Positions 22,413 through 33,381 of a stretch of DNA of 64,000 bases are shown in pieces; within the stretch, counting starts at the first letter, position 1; every line of letters begins with the position of its first letter. The notes beneath the pieces were generated by a model. The model was not told the origin of the DNA. It saw only the letters and a program-made list of their open reading frames with translations, and did no database searches. Both the position numbers and the translations under genes were made by a program. Source of the stretch: Impatiens glandulifera (Eukaryota > Streptophyta > Magnoliopsida > Ericales > Balsaminaceae); the NCBI RefSeq assembly GCF_907164915.1, contig NC_061869.1, forward strand, positions 14,919,125 through 14,983,124, in the 5' to 3' direction.

Positions 22413-22413
22413 G

Positions 22414-22692
22414 ATGGGTGAGTCATGGCATAGTCTTCGGCGTACACCGGAGAAACTGTCTCGGTATTACCAGAATTTGCTAGCACAAACAGAAATTGCG
22501 GCACGTGAGGAAAATGTGAGAAATATGACGCTGGAAATGGAGAAAATCCGATTGAGGGATACGGAAAGAGGCCGATTGCTGAGTGAAATTAAAACGGACA
22601 GGGCTGAAATGGCACATAAATTAGAGAATCTCGAACAGCAACTTGAATTGTTGAGGAGTCGACAGAATCAACCACCCCCTCCCCCCATCTAA
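22414..22692 (+). CDS. Small coiled-coil protein of the CACTA element
   Basis: An open 92-aa frame follows a leader intron. The N-terminus (WHSLRRTPEKLSRYYQNLLA) resembles the start of the protein encoded at 30048 (ETWKIMKKTPSKLLKPYQNL). The rest, rich in E, K, R and L with heptad-like spacing, then ending in a proline run (PPPPP), resembles the coiled-coil and QQPPPLP tail of that same protein. The DNA-binding/Transposase_24 middle is absent. It therefore looks like a condensed version of the second transposon gene, made of its head and its dimerisation tail. It is the only undamaged frame of the element. A regulator or competitor of the larger protein is a reasonable guess but unproven. Confidence 0.65.
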   Translation: MGESWHSLRRTPEKLSRYYQNLLAQTEIAAREENVRNMTLEMEKIRLRDTERGRLLSEIKTDRAEMAHKLENLEQQLELLRSRQNQPPPPPI

Positions 22693-22879
22693 TACTTTCT
22701 AGATTATATCGTTTGATTAATTATGTGATTTCTTTTCCGTACGAACGATGACATTTTGATTTGTTTTGTTTTCATAATTATGAATTATTATTATTATCTT
22801 TGGTTTGATTTTTAATATGTTGTTCATGAATTATTTTCTTTTTGTTTGTTTTTCACTTTTTTTTAAAAACAGCGTGGCC

Positions 22880-24225
22880 AAAATTGAAGGTTTTCAACTA
22901 AACCTTCGGTTTTGACACTTTTTTAAAAGGTAAAAACCGAAGATTTTCAAATGAACCTTCGATTTTGACCATTTTTTAAAATATTCGGAAAAAATTCTAA
23001 ATATGGGTAAGGGTAAAAACCGAAGGTTTATTTGAAAACCTTCGGTTTTGACCCTTGTTTAAAAAAAACAAAAAAAATTCTAAGTATGGGTAAGGGTAAA
23101 AACCGAAGGTTTATTTTAAAACCTTCGGTTTTAACCCTTGTTTAAAAAAAACAGAAAAAAAATTCTAAGTATGGGTAAGGGAAAAACCGAAGGTTTATTT
23201 GAAAACCTTCGGTTTTGACCCTTGTTTAAAAAAAACAGAAAAAATTCTAAGTATGGGTAAGGGTAAAAACCGAAGGTTTATTTGAAAACCTTCGGTTTTG
23301 ACCTTTGTTTAAAAAAAACAGAAAACATTCTAAGTATGGGTAAGGGTAAAACCGAAGGTTTTCAAATGAACCTTCGGTTTTGACCCTTGTTTAAAAAAAA
23401 CATAAAAAATTCTAAGTATGGGTAAGGGTAAAAATTGAAGGTTTATTTGAAAACCTTCGGTTTTGACCCTTGTTTTAAAAAAACAGAAAAAATTCCAAGT
23501 ATGGGTAAGGGTAAAAACCGAAGGTTTATTTGAAAACCTTCGGTTTTGACCCTTGTTTAAAAAAAAACAGAAAAAATTCTAAGTATGGGTAAGGGTAAAA
23601 ACCGAATGTTTATTTGAAAACCTTCGGTTTTGACCCTTGTTTAAAAAAAACAGAAAAAATTCTAAGTATGGGTAAGGGTAAAAACCGAAGGTTTTCAAAT
23701 GAATCTTCGGTTTTGACCCTTGTTTAAAAAAACAGAAAAAATTCTAAGTATGGGTAAGGGTAAAAACCGAAGGTTTATTTGAAAACCTTCGGTTTTGACC
23801 CTTGTTTACAAAAATCGGAAAAAATTCTAAGTATGGGTAAGGGTAAAAACCGAAGGTTTATTTGAAAACCTTCAGTTTTGACGTTTGTTTTCAAAAAAAA
23901 CATAAAAAATTCTAAGTATGGGTAAGGGTAAAAACCGAAGGTTTATTTGAAAACCTTCGATTTTGACCCTTGTTTAAAAAAATCGGAAAAATTCTAAGTA
24001 TGGGTAAGGGTAAAAACCGAAGGTTTATTTGAAAACCTTCGGTTTTGAGCCTTGTTTAAAAAAAAACTGAAAAAATTCTAAGTATGGGTAAGGGTAAAAA
24101 CCAAAGGTTTTCAAATGAACCTTCGGTTTTGACCCTTGTTTAAAAAAAACAGAAAAAATTCTAAGTATGGGTAAGGGTAAAAACCGAAGGTTTATTTGAA
24201 AACCTTCGGTTTTGACCCTTCACAA
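22880..24225. repeat. Array of about 16 palindromic units of about 83 bp
   Basis: Each unit holds AAAACCGAAGGTTT, a 6-nt spacer (ATTTGA or the inverse) and AAACCTTCGGTTTTGACC, then a linker CCTTGTTTAAAAAAAACAG and TTCTAAGTATGGGTAAGGG. The first part of each unit can fold into a hairpin with an arm of about 14 bp. Units are nearly identical, which points to recent unequal exchange or replication slippage. In a CACTA element such an array should be the transposase/TnpA-type binding region. The array lies 1.3-2.7 kb from the end, unusually deep, because the small gene sits between it and the terminus. Confidence 0.9.
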
Positions 24226-24234
24226 AAACATTCT

Positions 24235-24960
24235 GTTTAAGATCTGAACCAAGAGGTTTATTCAAAACTTTCGGTGAAACCCATCAAAATCGAAAGTTAT
24301 ACTATTAACTTTCGGTGTTACCAAATCATAATTTGGAAAATTAATTGGTTTTCTACCTTCCAATCTAGACTCTTAACTAATATTATCAAGTGTGTGTTTT
24401 ATTTTAAAATGTTAGATTGTGTTTAATGTTAAAATGTTCATGAATGTGTTTGATTGTATATGAATGTTTATATAGGATTATCCTATGTATTTGTGTAATG
24501 TTTGATCATATGAATTGAGAAATGTTTTAAGGATATCAAATGTGTTAAATTAATGTTGTTCAACGTTATTAGAAAGTGAGAAACCAAATAATTTAACAAT
24601 TTGTCATGTTGTAAAACGAAAGTTAATTATTTAACTTTCGGGATTATGCATCAAAAACGACAGATACACCAAAACCTCTCGGTTTTTGTATTTAAATTTA
24701 ATTGTAATATATGTCAAAACTGAGAGATTCAGATACATCTCTCAGAATTTATACAATCAAAACCTTGAGTATATGAAAACTCTCGAAAATTAAATAATCA
24801 AAACCGAGAGTTTTCATATAACTCTCGGAATTCATTAATATAAAACCGAGAGTTATATGAAAACTCTCGGAATTCATTAATATAAATTAAAAGCGAGAGT
24901 TATATGAAAACTCTCGTTTTGATTATTTAATTTTCGAGAGTTTTCATATAACTCTCGGAA
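24235..24960. repeat. Second subterminal block, CTCTCGG/CTTTCGG type
   Basis: From about 24260 the motif changes from CCTTCGG to AACTTTCGG and then AACTCTCGG, in inverted pairs such as AACCGAGAGTT and AACTCTCGGAATT. This is the motif type used at the right end (31990-32692), not the one used at the extreme left. Confidence 0.8.
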
Positions 24961-24974
24961 TTAACCTGTTTAAT

Positions 24975-26640
24975 TAACAAAAACCCTTCTTTCTCTCCCA
25001 TTTCTTTCCGCTCCTCTCTCTATCCCCGATCCTCCAGTCGTTCCGCCCCTCCAGCCGTTCCGCCCGCGCCGCCCGCCAGTAACCGATTGAAGACGCCGCC
25101 GTTTGGAAAGACGACACCGCCAGCAACCGATTGAAGACGTCGCCGATTGAGAACGCTGCTGCCGCCATCGGATTGAAGCCGCTACTGCCCGCCAGCGGAT
25201 TGAAGACGCTATTGCTGCCGCCGCTTGGATTGACGACGCAACTGCCGTCGACTGAAGCTCTTGCTGCAGCCGCCATCCGCTTCAATCTCCGACCGCCACC
25301 CCTGCATTTCAAGGTTATTTTTTTCTTTGATTTTAGGTTAGTTTTTCGTTATCTGGTTAGTTTTATTTTTGATTTTAGGTTTTATTTTTGTTATTTAGTT
25401 TGATTGATTGTTATTGAATTTGATTTTAAGTTATATTAGGTTTGATTGATGATTCTAGATTTTGATTTAGGTTTGGTTATTAGGTTTGATTGAGTTTGAT
25501 TTAGGTTAGGTTTGATTAATGTTATAAATTGGTTTATATTGATTTTGATTTAGGTTAGGTTTGATTAATGTTATAAATTGGTTTATATTGATTTTGATTT
25601 AGGTTAGGTTTGATTAATGTTAAAAATTGGTTTATATTGATTTTGATTTAGGTTAGGCTTGATTAATGTTAAAAATTGGTTTATATTGAGTTTGATTTAG
25701 GTTTGATTAATGTTATAAATTGGTTTATATTGATTTTGATTTAAGTTAGGTTTGATTAATGTTATAAATTGGTTTATATTGATTTTGATTTAGGTTAGGT
25801 TTGATTAATGTTAAAAATTGGTTTATATTGATTTTGATTTAGGTTAGGTTTGATTAATGTTAAAAATTGGTTTATATTGAGTTTGATTTAGGTTTGGTTA
25901 TTTGGTTTGATTGATGATTATTGAGATTATGTTAGAATTGAATTGTTTGGATTAGATTTGGTTTGAAATTGTTTGTTTTAGGATTATGGTTTGATTTTGT
26001 TTGATTTTGGTTTGAATTAAGTTTTATTGAGGTTTGAGTTTGATGATATTTATTGTTATTAGGTTTCATCCACCGTCTATTGAAGATCGTCGAGCTTCCT
26101 CCACCTTCGGCCGCCTCCTCCACCGTCACCGCGCCTCTCCACCGTCGCCGCCGGCACAACTGCTTAATAAGGTAAGTTTTTAATGTTTTTAATAATATTA
26201 GAATTATATTATTATATTGTTAGGATTATATTGGATTATAGTTATGAATTGAAGAATCATGTTGTTATGTTGAATTAGATTTGATTAGGTTAGGTTTGGT
26301 TTATGTATGAATGAATTAGATTTTAGGTTAGAATTGAATTGTTTGGATTAGATTGGATTTTAGGTATGAATTGAATTGTTTGAATTGTGTATGATTGAAA
26401 TAGTGTTGGATTAAATTTGATTTTATGTTAGATTTGGTTTATGTATGAATAAATTATATTTTAGGTTAGAATTGCATTGTTTTGATTAGATTGGATTTTA
26501 GGTATGAATTGAATTGTTCGAATTATGTATGATTGAAATAGTGTTGGATTATATTTGATTTTAGGTTAGATTTATTGTAAGATAAATGGAAGTCTAATTA
26601 TGTAAATAATAATGCGGGTTGTTTTCCATTTTATTAGAAA
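24975..26640 (+). promoter_or_regulatory. 5' leader of the CACTA transposase genes
   Basis: A pyrimidine-rich start (TCTTTCTCTCCCATTTC, about 24990) leads into a GC-rich exon that ends CATTTCAAG|GTTATT at about 25312. A second GC-rich exon (about 26063-26170) ends CTTAATAAG|GTAAGT. The third exon begins after TTTATTAG and opens with the transposase ATG at 26642. These leader exons look untranslated. Long non-coding leaders are usual in CACTA elements. The TATA box is not obvious. Confidence 0.5.
25490..25905. repeat. Tandem repeat of about 54-60 bp in the leader intron
   Basis: About seven copies of GATTTAGGTTAGGTTTGATT followed by AATGTTATAAATTGGTTTAT and ATTGATTTT. A looser version, GAATTGTTTGGATTAGATTG, continues in the second intron (26270-26560). 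Confidence 0.9.
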
Positions 26641-26641
26641 T

Positions 26642-29600
26642 ATGGAAGTACCCGATAAAAGCTGGATGACCTTATGTCGAGATCATCCAGATTACGAGGA
26701 AGGTGTTGACAAATTCCTCCAGTTTGCTGTTAGGAGTACATCCCAAAAAACCGTGAAATGTCCTTGCGTGAAATGCTTGAACACGCCATTTATGGAAATA
26801 GACGAAGTGAAGACTCACCTCATCATATATGGAATAAATGTTCATTATGAGTACTGGTATTTTCATGAAGAAAAGAGGCGTACTACTCAAGTGGTTAATG
26901 ATGATGTCGATGAAGATGCCGATGATGATGATGATGATGACGATGATCAGTCGGAGGATGCCGTGCCGGAAATCAACGATGCGAGACCGGAGATGAATAA
27001 TACAGTTAATGAAGAGGTCAATGAAGAACGTTATATGCACGAATTTATAAACGATATGTTCCCCAACGTTAATGATGTCCCGAACAACGATGAACCAGTC
27101 GAAGATGCGCATAGATTTTATAAATTGCTTGATGATTGCAAACGACCATTGTATGAAGGTGCTCGAATAACAAAATCATCAGCACTACTGAAACTACTTC
27201 ACATAAAAAAATGTATGTCAATGGACAAATTCTTCTTTCGATATGTTACTGCGTCTGCTTAAAGACTACATATTACCGATTGACGCGTAATTGCCAAACT
27301 CATACTACGAAAGTAAAAAATTCATTACTGATATCGGGCTTAAATATGACAAGATAGACGCATGTAAGAACAACTGTATGCTATTTTGGAAAGACGACAA
27401 AAATGAAGATTATTGCAGAGTTTGCGGTCTTTCAAGATAGAAAGTCGACCAAACAAGTGGGGTAGTTCGAGAGAAGCAAAATGGGAAATTCATTCCAAAA
27501 AAAGTGTTGAGATATTTCCCTTTAATACCAAGACTGCAAAGACTATACATGTCCACAAAAACGACTCTAATGATGAGATGGCATAAATAAGGAAGAGTTG
27601 ATAGTGATACGTTGAGACATCCCACTGATTCCTTAACTTGGAAAACGTTTGATGAAAATTATAAATATTTTGCGTCGGAATCTCGAAACGTAAGACTGGG
27701 TTTATCAAGCAACGAGTTTCAACCATTTGCAAATGGGAAAAAATCATACAGTGTTTGGCTGTTTATTCTCGTTCCTTATAATGTGTCACCCAATACTTGC
27801 ATGGATTCTAGCAATTTTATTTTATCTATGTTAATTCCAGGTCCAAAGAGTCCGGAAGATGCAATTGACATATTTCTCCAGCCATTGATCGAAGAGTTGC
27901 ATGAACTGTGACAAACTGGTGTGAAAACGTTTGATGCACACACCTCGCAATACTTTAACATGCGAGCGGCGTTGTTGTGGACCATTAACGACTTTTCCGC
28001 CTACACGAATTTATCAGGCTGGAGTACGAAAGATAAATTCACATGTCATTGTTGTAACAACGACATAATATCTCTTCGATTGGTTCATGGTTCCAAACAA
28101 TGTTACTTGGGTCATAGACGCTTCCTTCCACCAAAGCACAAATACAGAAGGGATAAAAAGTCGTTTAATGGTCGAACTGATTATGGAGAGCCCCCTAGAT
28201 TGTTAACAGGGCAAGAAAGTTACGAGACCTAGAAAACATAATTCTTAGTACGGATGTGAGCAAGAAAACCAAGATATATCATGAAACGCGGGGAGACAAT
28301 TGGAACAAACTTAACATTTTCTTCCGTTTGCCTTATTGGAAATATTATTATTGAGACATAATTTGGATGTGATGCATATTGAGAAAAATATTTGTGATAG
28401 CGTGTTGGGAACAATAATGAATGTGAAAGAGAAGACTAAGGATGGTCCTAAAGCCTGTAAAGACTTACAACTCTTAGGCATAAAATCATGGTTACATCCT
28501 ATAAATGATGAAGGAGTTGTTCATTATCCAGAAGCGCCTTTCACTTTGACATCCGAAAATAAAAAATGTCTTTGTAACTTCTTGAAAGATCTCAAGTTGC
28601 CTGATGGTTTTTGCTCAAATATCGGCGGTTGTGTAAATTTGGAAGAGAAAAATATTTCGGGATTAAAGAGTCATGATTGTCACATTTTATTGGAATATCT
28701 TATTCCTTTAGCAACTCGTGGATTACTTCCAGATAATGTGTATGATGCGTTAGTAAATTTGTCTCGTTTCTTTCGGTTGTTGTGCTACAAAGAGTTGATT
28801 CAAGAGGACCTCGAACAATTGTACATGGATATTACATTGACACTTTGCAAATTTAAAATGATTTTTCCACCGTCAATCTTCGACATCATGATGCATCTCT
28901 CGGTTCACTTGTCATTTGAGGCTTTGCTTGGAGGACCTGTTCAGTATCGATGGATGTATCCGTTTGAACATTACATGGGTACAATGAAAAGATATTTGCG
29001 GAATAATAACCACCCTGAAGCCTCTATAAGCGAGAGCTATCTTGTTAATGAGAGTATTAATTTATGTTCCAGGTATATGGAGGAAGAAGAGCAAGAAAAT
29101 GCACAACCTGAAATCTCGGGCATTTCAATATTTGCATCGTTGGAAGACCTATCTAACGGAAAAATATACAACTTGGATTATATCGATCGAGTGACAGCTC
29201 ATTCTTACATTTTAAAAAATTGCCCTGAAGCAGAACCTTTTTACATGTAAGATTCTATGTTGCTGTTACTAATCAGCATTAAAGAGTGTGCTATTTAATA
29301 TTCGATCTATTTGCAGAGATTATATGCAGTATTGTAATAACAACGAGTCCAGTAGAGAAACGTTTGCCGCCTATTTCAAGCATCAAGTGAGTAAATTATA
29401 AACCATATATCCTAACTCTTTTTATTCATTTTAACAACTTCATTTCGGATATATATATAGGTCGCCCATTTAGCAGAATTTAACGACATATCAAGAGACC
29501 TTAAGATCTTAAGAGAAGGTCCAAGTATGTACTCGTCTATGTATGTTTGGTGTAAATTAAACGGATACAAATTTTGTACAGAAAAACACAACGAAGGTTT

Positions 29601-29943
29601 GACCACTCAAAATAGTGGGGTGGTTGTTGAGGGGTACAACGGGTCTGAAACTATATCATACTACAGAGTTTTAACAGATATAATCGAAGTACAATACTTT
29701 TCTCACAAACGAGTTGTTTTATTCAAGTGTAAGTGGTTTTATACACACTCGGGGGAACTAGGAGTGAAAGTGGATAAATATGGCTTCGTAAGTGTAAATG
29801 TAAACCGAATTTTGAAAACCCAAAGTCAAGACCCATATATATTGGCGAGTTAAGCGAAACAAGTATTCTACGCCCCTGATATGTCAGCCCGACCCGGTTG
29901 GAAGATTGTGACAAAAATAAAACCGCGGTTTACAAACATATAG
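26642..29943 (+). pseudogene. CACTA transposase, TNP2 type, disabled
   Basis: Domains appear in the standard order. The transposase-associated zinc-finger-like domain is at 26642-26880 (WMTLCRDHPDYEEGVDKFLQ, CPCVKCLN), followed by an acidic linker. The TNP2/Transposase_21 catalytic region runs about 27210-28420 (CRVCGLSR, KCYLGHRRFLP-like, RHNLDVMHIEKNICDS), DUF4218 lies at 28600-29100 (LPDNVYDALVNLSRFFRLLC, YPFEHYMGTMKRYLRN), and DUF4216 at 29640-29940. Introns with good GT-AG ends split the tail at about 29248-29316 and 29385-29460. The product would cut and join transposon ends. It is broken by a slip in an A-run near 27200, in-frame stops at 27288, 27438, 27588 and 27909, and frame changes near 28210 and 28340. 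The ATG at 26642 follows the splice acceptor and gives the family's usual start. Confidence 0.85.
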
Positions 29944-30047
29944 TTCAGATTAATTAATTAGATAGATTTATGTTTTTTACTTTATATTCGTTCTTATTAC
30001 TACTTCATTTCAATTATTCGCTCATTTATTAATGATATGCATTAAGA

Positions 30048-31841
30048 ATGTCTGAAGGTCGTAAAGAAACTTGGAAAATTATGAAGAAAACACCCAGCAA
30101 ATTGTTAAAACCATACCAGAACTTACTTGCCCAATTAGAGAACTTAAGGCTCCGAGGATCGTCTTCTAGAGACGAACCACCTATTGTTGTGGTCCCGATA
30201 GCTACTACTCCCCAACAGACAAGGATGTTGAGGCTACGGAGGCCGAAGAGTTTATAGAGAGCACGTTTGCTGATATGGTGGATGACGATGAGGCTGAAGA
30301 CGATGGTCTCGAGGAGCCTAACGAGGAGGAGCACGGTTCCACTCCCGACTCATCATCGATAGGTAACTCGTTTACAAATTAGTTATTGTTTCAATTGATT
30401 CACATATCTAATTATGAATTTGATAATTTTGAAGAATCTTCTGCCTGCAAGAGATGGGGGAAGAACAAGAATATTGCGCTGTCTAAGAGGGTAGCGGGGA
30501 CAAGGATTCCTCTTACTTTTAGAGAGAGAGATGGGAGGCCATGCGGTGTAGACGTGGGAAGAACACGGTGGTCTAGACATGTGGGGTCGATTATCCGGGA
30601 CCCCGCAGCCGTCTCACACCGTCTTCTAAAGTGGAAGACATTAAGTGTAGAACAATTGAATTCACTTTGGACTGCTATCAAGGTAATACTTATTACTTGA
30701 TTATACATTACTCATTAAATAATTAGTTTTAACATTTGAATATTATTTTTTTTCAGAATCCGTTCGAAGCTACTAATGGTTCTATTGATTCATTTCGAAA
30801 GACCGGATTGGGACACGCCAAGCAGATATGGGATAGATGGCGGTTAGATTTGAACAAGTCATATATCCGCGTCCACAAAGGAGACGAGGCAACGGTACTG
30901 GCTATTCCTCCACCAGACTACGATCGAGATGATTGGGAGTTTGTGTGTCGCAACTATTTCTTCACGGAAAAATTTAAGGTACGATTTCATAATTCAAATA
31001 AAACTTGATATTAATTAATCTAACTTCATTTTTTATTTCAAGTACAGCAAAACAGTCGTACAAATATGATTAACAGGAAGAAGCTGAAATTCCCACATCA
31101 TACGGGAAGTAGACTGTTTGCACAAATTGAAGAAGAGTTGGTAAGTACATTATTTGTAATAACTTAATCTAAAGATTGTTATTAATTATATAAATCATTT
31201 ATTTCAACAGGCGATTGAAATGGGACGGGCACCGTCTGTCATTGAAGTATTCAAGAGGACATGTACCCCAAAACCGACAAAAGAAAAACCCAACACCCGT
31301 CCCGGACGAACACGTGCAAGAGAAAATTGTAAGTGAATTGAATATGCCTAGTTTTTTATTATAGAAATGATACTTTATTTCAATTGTGCAGGTTGAGATG
31401 GAGGAGGTTCTTAGTAACGAACCTGGAATATCTGATTTTGAATTGACGGAGAGGGTGTTCGGACAACAAAAACACGGGGTAGTGTTCGGAATGGGATCAG
31501 GCGTCCGGCCCACACACTTTCGTGAGGATCGTCGAAGTGGAAACAGTTCACAACGAAACAATGAGCGATTGTTTGAAGAGAATCAAAGAATGGCGCTCAA
31601 GCTGGAGGAACTAGAGAAGAGGGATGAAGAAAGAATGCGCACAATTCAAGAAATGCAAGCGGAAAAAGAAGAAATTGTGACAAGAATTGAGAGGGAGAAG
31701 TTAGAGATGAATGCAAGAATGGAGAGAATCGAATTGTTTATGAGGCAACAACCACCTCCTCTCCCACAAGCTAATTCTAGTACGTTTTCATTGGTTGTTT
31801 CGATTCAAAACATGTTTTCATTAGTAGTTGTGTCAATTTGA
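30048..31841 (+). pseudogene. Second CACTA gene, Transposase_24/Ptta-type, with frameshift
   Basis: Six exons can be traced: 30048-30362, about 30453-30682, 30767-30978, 31048-31140, 31211-31328 and 31392 to about 31841. The central exons carry the plant transposase (Ptta/En/Spm, Transposase_24) signature: LKWKTLSVEQLNSLW, IWDRWRLDLNKSYIRVHKGD, DDWEFVCRNYF and NRKKLKFPHHTGSR. The last exon is a long charged coiled coil ending QQPPPLPQ. The first exon shifts frame near 30205, where the acidic part (EAEDDGLEEPNEEEHG) lies in another frame from the start. This is the partner of the TNP2 protein, thought to bind subterminal repeats. Its head and tail are mirrored in the small gene at 22414. Confidence 0.75.
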
Positions 31842-31984
31842 ATTTATAACAGATTGTTCAGATTTTTAGTTTGGTTGCGAATTTTGTAATGATAATGATC
31901 ATTTAATGTGATCGTTTAATGTATGTGTCATTTCTTTTATTATTGATATATTGGTTTGACTGAACAGGTTTTGGTTGCGAGCAA

Positions 31985-32692
31985 ATTAATCAGCATATTT
32001 TTAAAATTTTATAGGAAAAAACCGAAAGTAATATTGAAATCTTTCGGTTTTTCTTCAAATGGAAAAACCGAGAGTTATATGAAAACTTTCGGTTTTTCCA
32101 TTTGAAGAAAAAACCGAGAGTTAATTAGAAAACTCTCAGTTTTCACCGTAGGAGTATAACCGAAAGTTTTCATATAACTCTCGGTTTTTCCATTTGAAGA
32201 AAAATCGAGAGTTAATTAGAAAACTTTCGGTTTTTCCACAAAGAGGAAAACCGAAAGTTTTCTAATTAACTCTTGGTTTTCTTCTAATGGAAAATCCGAG
32301 AGTTATATGAAAATTTTCGGTTTTAATCATGAGGGAAAAACCGAAAGTTTTCTAATTAACTCTCGGTTTCTTCAAATGGAAAAACCGAAAGTTAATAGAA
32401 AACTTTCGGTTCTTCCCTAAGGAGTAAAACCGAGAGTTATTTGTAAAACTCTCGGTTTTCCTCTTTGTGGAAAAACCGAAAGTTTTTCAATTAACTTTCG
32501 GTTTTACTCTAGGGTATCTAAACCGAAAACTCTACGATATCTCTCGATAAATGCTCAATTGTTTTTAACGAAAGAGTCAATACCGAGGGATGGCGAGAGT
32601 TACCAAAACTTTCGGTAATGTGTCTATACCGAAAGTTATAGGGTCAAAACCGAGAGTTTTTACTCTCGGTTTTAACCACTTTTTCACTATTG
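31985..32692. repeat. CACTA right subterminal palindromes
   Basis: About 18 inverted pairs of AACCGAGAGTT / AACCGAAAGTT with their complements AACTCTCGGTTTT and AACTTTCGGTTTT, separated by short AAATGGAAAA or TCTAATTAA spacers. The set ends ACTCTCGGTTTTAACC just inside the right terminus. Confidence 0.88.
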
Positions 32693-32702
32693 AAGACTTC
32701 AG

Positions 32703-33035
32703 AAACTGTTGTGTTTTTCAGTTTTTATTGTAAAGAATAATCTCTCTTTTCTTAGCATGCATCAGGAGTTTGGTGATTTAGTTTTTTAGTCCAAATAAAT
32801 TGATCCTTTCATTATATTGTATCATCCAAACTCATTTCTTCTCCTTGATCCTTGCATTATTTTCAAAAAGTTTTTGAGCAGCAATTGGTCTTTGCTGTTT
32901 TCCTATACTATTTCATTAATTACTTCTTCAGTTATTCTATTAACTTCATTCTTTGTAGTTTCTTTGATTACTTTAAGAACAACGTCATACATTTCTTTAG
33001 GCTTGTTGTTTTTTCTTTACTTATATTCCAATAAG
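32703..33035. repeat. Right copy of the 333-bp duplicated CACTA target
   Basis: Nearly identical to 21211-21541 and continuous with the LINE-like sequence on its right. The AAG at 33033-33035 is the unoccupied insertion site. The junction CTTCAGA/AACTGTTGTG at about 32696-32705 is the duplication breakpoint. Confidence 0.9.
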
Positions 33036-33162
33036 ACTTCAGAACATGGGATTAAAGTTATAGCAACAATCTTGAACGAAAACTTTGTTCAAACTTAGCC
33101 GATGTTTCTTGATTTCGCAACTTATAACCCTAGATGATTTTTTCCTCGATGTGCTGAACGTG

Positions 33163-33381
33163 TCAAACATGCCGACGATCTTTAATCCGATCACGTTTCA
33201 TGTAACTTTCTACCAAATCAACTGAATCGCGCGACCGTGCTGAATGTGACGAACGTTCCGATCGTACTGATCGTGTCGATTGTGGTGAACATGCAGAACG
33301 TGTCAAACGTGTCGACGATCTTGATTCTGACGCGATTGTTTTTAATATAAGAATGTGCACGTTCTTGGGGAAGAAAATCAA
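33163..33381 (-). pseudogene. LINE-like ORF1 N-terminal segment, Ser/Arg-rich
   Basis: A 72-codon minus-strand frame with an RS-type stretch (RSERSSHSARSRDS). It precedes, in transcription order, the charged segment encoded by 33050-32750. It probably starts the ORF1 of the LINE-like element. RS-rich N-termini often bind RNA, but here it is inferred from composition alone. The frame does not continue cleanly into the next segment. Confidence 0.4.

Larger units (their letters stand above)
21542..32692 (+). mobile_element. CACTA (En/Spm-type) DNA transposon, 11.15 kb
   Basis: The left end is CACTGGTAAAAAATCGACC. The right end is TTTTTCACTATTG, a degraded inverse of it (11 of 16 positions match). 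Both are flanked by the 3-bp duplication AAG (21539-21541 and 32693-32695), as CACTA elements make. The unoccupied copy at 33025-33045 (CAATAAGACTTCAG) confirms both junctions. Inside are subterminal palindromic arrays, a small coiled-coil gene (22414-22692), a TNP2-type transposase (26642-29943) and a second, Transposase_24-type gene (30048-31841), all in plus orientation. Stops and frameshifts make the transposase non-functional. The element sits in a LINE-like insertion. Confidence 0.92.

Noticed and set aside
22880..24225. CRISPR-like array or rho-independent terminators
   Set aside because: The palindromic units have a constant linker instead of unique spacers and lie in the subterminal region of a eukaryotic CACTA element.
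26672..27112. Minus-strand open frame of 146 codons
   Set aside because: It is the shadow of the CACTA transposase N-terminal exon, where the plus strand has clear domain matches.
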